This document shows, in pieces, positions 63,357-64,000 of a stretch of 64,000 bases of DNA. The stretch is taken from NCBI GenBank assembly GCA_963851105.1, contig CAWKNP010000005.1, forward strand, positions 1-64,000, written 5' to 3'. The notes under the pieces were generated by a model. The model saw nothing but the letters and a program-made list of their open reading frames with translations. It was not told where the DNA came from and ran no database searches. Numbering within the stretch: position 1 is the stretch's first letter; every line of letters starts with the position of its first letter. The stretch is from DATARN01 sp963851105 (lineage in GTDB: Bacteria; Actinomycetota; Acidimicrobiia; Acidimicrobiales; Palsa-688). The translations under genes were made by a program, and so were the position numbers.

Positions 63357-63441
63357 CGGAGGGAGTGGGATTTGAACCCACGGGGACTTGCATCCCAAAG
63401 CTTTTCAAGAGCTTCGCATTCGGCCGCTCTGCCATCCCTCC
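63357..63441 (-). tRNA. tRNA-Ser(UGA)
   Basis: On the minus strand an 85-nt class II tRNA folds with acceptor GGAGGGA/TCCCTCC and discriminator G. Anticodon stem AAGCT/AGCTT encloses CTTGAAA, giving TGA. The long variable arm and GTGGGTTCAAATCCCAC T-arm identify serine. Confidence 0.97.
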
Positions 63442-63550
63442 CGAGCCCGTTAACCCTATCCCTGGCTCGTGGCGCCCGAGCGCCACGGTCCAGGCCGTTC
63501 CAGGACCGACGATCGAGAGAGGCCCCCAGCCCCCGGCCCCCAGCCCGGCG

Positions 63551-64000
63551 CTATCCCTGGATACGCGCCCGCAGCGCCCCGATCCAGTCATCGGCCGCCT
63601 TCCAGGCCGCCGAGGCATCGCGTCGCCGGGCAGGGCCGTGCTCGCCGGCGGCGGGGTAGGACCCGAGGAACTTGACCCCGGGCAGCGTGGCGTGCAGGTC
63701 CCGCAGGCAGTCGGCCACCACCTCGTCATCGACATGGCCGTCGAGGTCGATGATGAAGCAGTAGTCGCCGAGCCCTTTCTTGGTTGGGCGGGACTCGAGC
63801 TTGGTCAGGTTCAGGTTGCGGGCGGAAAACTGCCCGAGGATCCCGTGCAGGCTCCCCGGCTTGTCGTCGTATTGGAAGCACACGATGCTCGTCTTGTCGT
63901 GGCCCGTCGGCGCCGGTATACCGAATTCGGGGCGGGCCACAACCACGAAACGGGTGGCGTTGTCGTCATGGTCCTCGATATCGGTGGCCAGCACCTCGAG
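63551..64000 (-). CDS. pheA: Prephenate dehydratase, C-terminal part (gene runs off the window)
   Basis: The last 149 residues of a chorismate/phenylalanine-pathway enzyme that converts prephenate to phenylpyruvate. The catalytic-domain end shows DNATRFVVVARPEFG, the conserved Thr-Arg-Phe motif. The ACT regulatory domain follows, with KPGSLHGILGQFSARNLNLT and the phenylalanine-binding ESRP motif (LTKLESRPTKK). The start lies beyond position 64000, so the ATG-like codon at 63994 is internal. Feedback control by phenylalanine is expected from the ACT domain. Confidence 0.95.
   Translation of the reverse strand, partial: LEVLATDIEDHDDNATRFVVVARPEFGIPAPTGHDKTSIVCFQYDDKPGSLHGILGQFSARNLNLTKLESRPTKKGLGDYCFIIDLDGHVDDEVVADCLRDLHATLPGVKFLGSYPAAGEHGPARRRDASAAWKAADDWIGALRARIQG

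Overview
The window is high-GC (about 65-70 %), densely coded bacterial DNA with many GTG starts and many 1-11 base start/stop overlaps. A mycothiol-type maleylpyruvate isomerase-like protein, a class E sortase-type (LAXTG) signal, DHA2 transporters paired with TetR regulators, RecBCD and a LigD polymerase-domain protein all point to Actinomycetota. Acidimicrobiia is my best guess at class level, but that is inference because no rRNA or ribosomal protein is present.

Layout. 1-8.8 kb: a TetR/VOC divergent pair, tRNA-Arg(ACG), a minus-strand run (DHA2 efflux pump, TetR, patatin-like lipase, zinc alcohol dehydrogenase), and a divergent Kef-type antiporter followed by tRNA-Ser(GCU). 8.9-10.3 kb: AT-richer DNA with no recognisable gene. 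10.3-23.1 kb: a DUF3494 surface protein with Thr/Val/Pro repeats, a hotdog thioesterase, a DeoR regulator with an MFS exporter, a KdpDE-like two-component pair, a second DHA2-TetR operon, a phosphotransferase and a large RCC1/HYR membrane protein. 23.3-32.5 kb: recC-recB-recD, with recC broken by two apparent frameshifts. 32.6-39.9 kb: LigD-like polymerase, small proteins, a stand-alone GHKL ATPase, a mycothiol-type isomerase-like protein, a CPBP protease, a solute-binding lipoprotein and a membrane protein. 39.7-44.4 kb: a gnd-pgi-zwf operon with a fourth gene of unknown function. 44.6-46.9 kb: a SHOCT protein and a SAM methyltransferase.

47.0-60.6 kb is the most distinctive region. It is a minus-strand, translationally coupled cluster: a 2303-residue synthase (two FMN nitronate-monooxygenase/enoyl-reductase-like barrels, then KS-AT-ACP-KR), a 1451-residue synthase (KS-AT-dehydratase-phosphopantetheinyl transferase), a free acyl carrier protein, an alpha/beta hydrolase and an MGT-type glycosyltransferase. 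The parts correspond to the PfaA-E enzymes of polyunsaturated fatty acid or secondary lipid synthesis, packed into two polypeptides, and the glycosyltransferase suggests a glycosylated lipid or polyketide. 60.9-64 kb holds an HtrA-type protease, a small unknown protein, tRNA-Ser(UGA) and the 3' part of prephenate dehydratase.

A dispersed palindrome with a 14-20 bp stem and 8-base loop occurs four times (about 16.73, 32.47, 32.57 and 46.96 kb), always just after gene ends. One copy supplies the stop codon of the glycosyltransferase. A separate 38-bp near-perfect palindrome lies in frame inside the second synthase gene.
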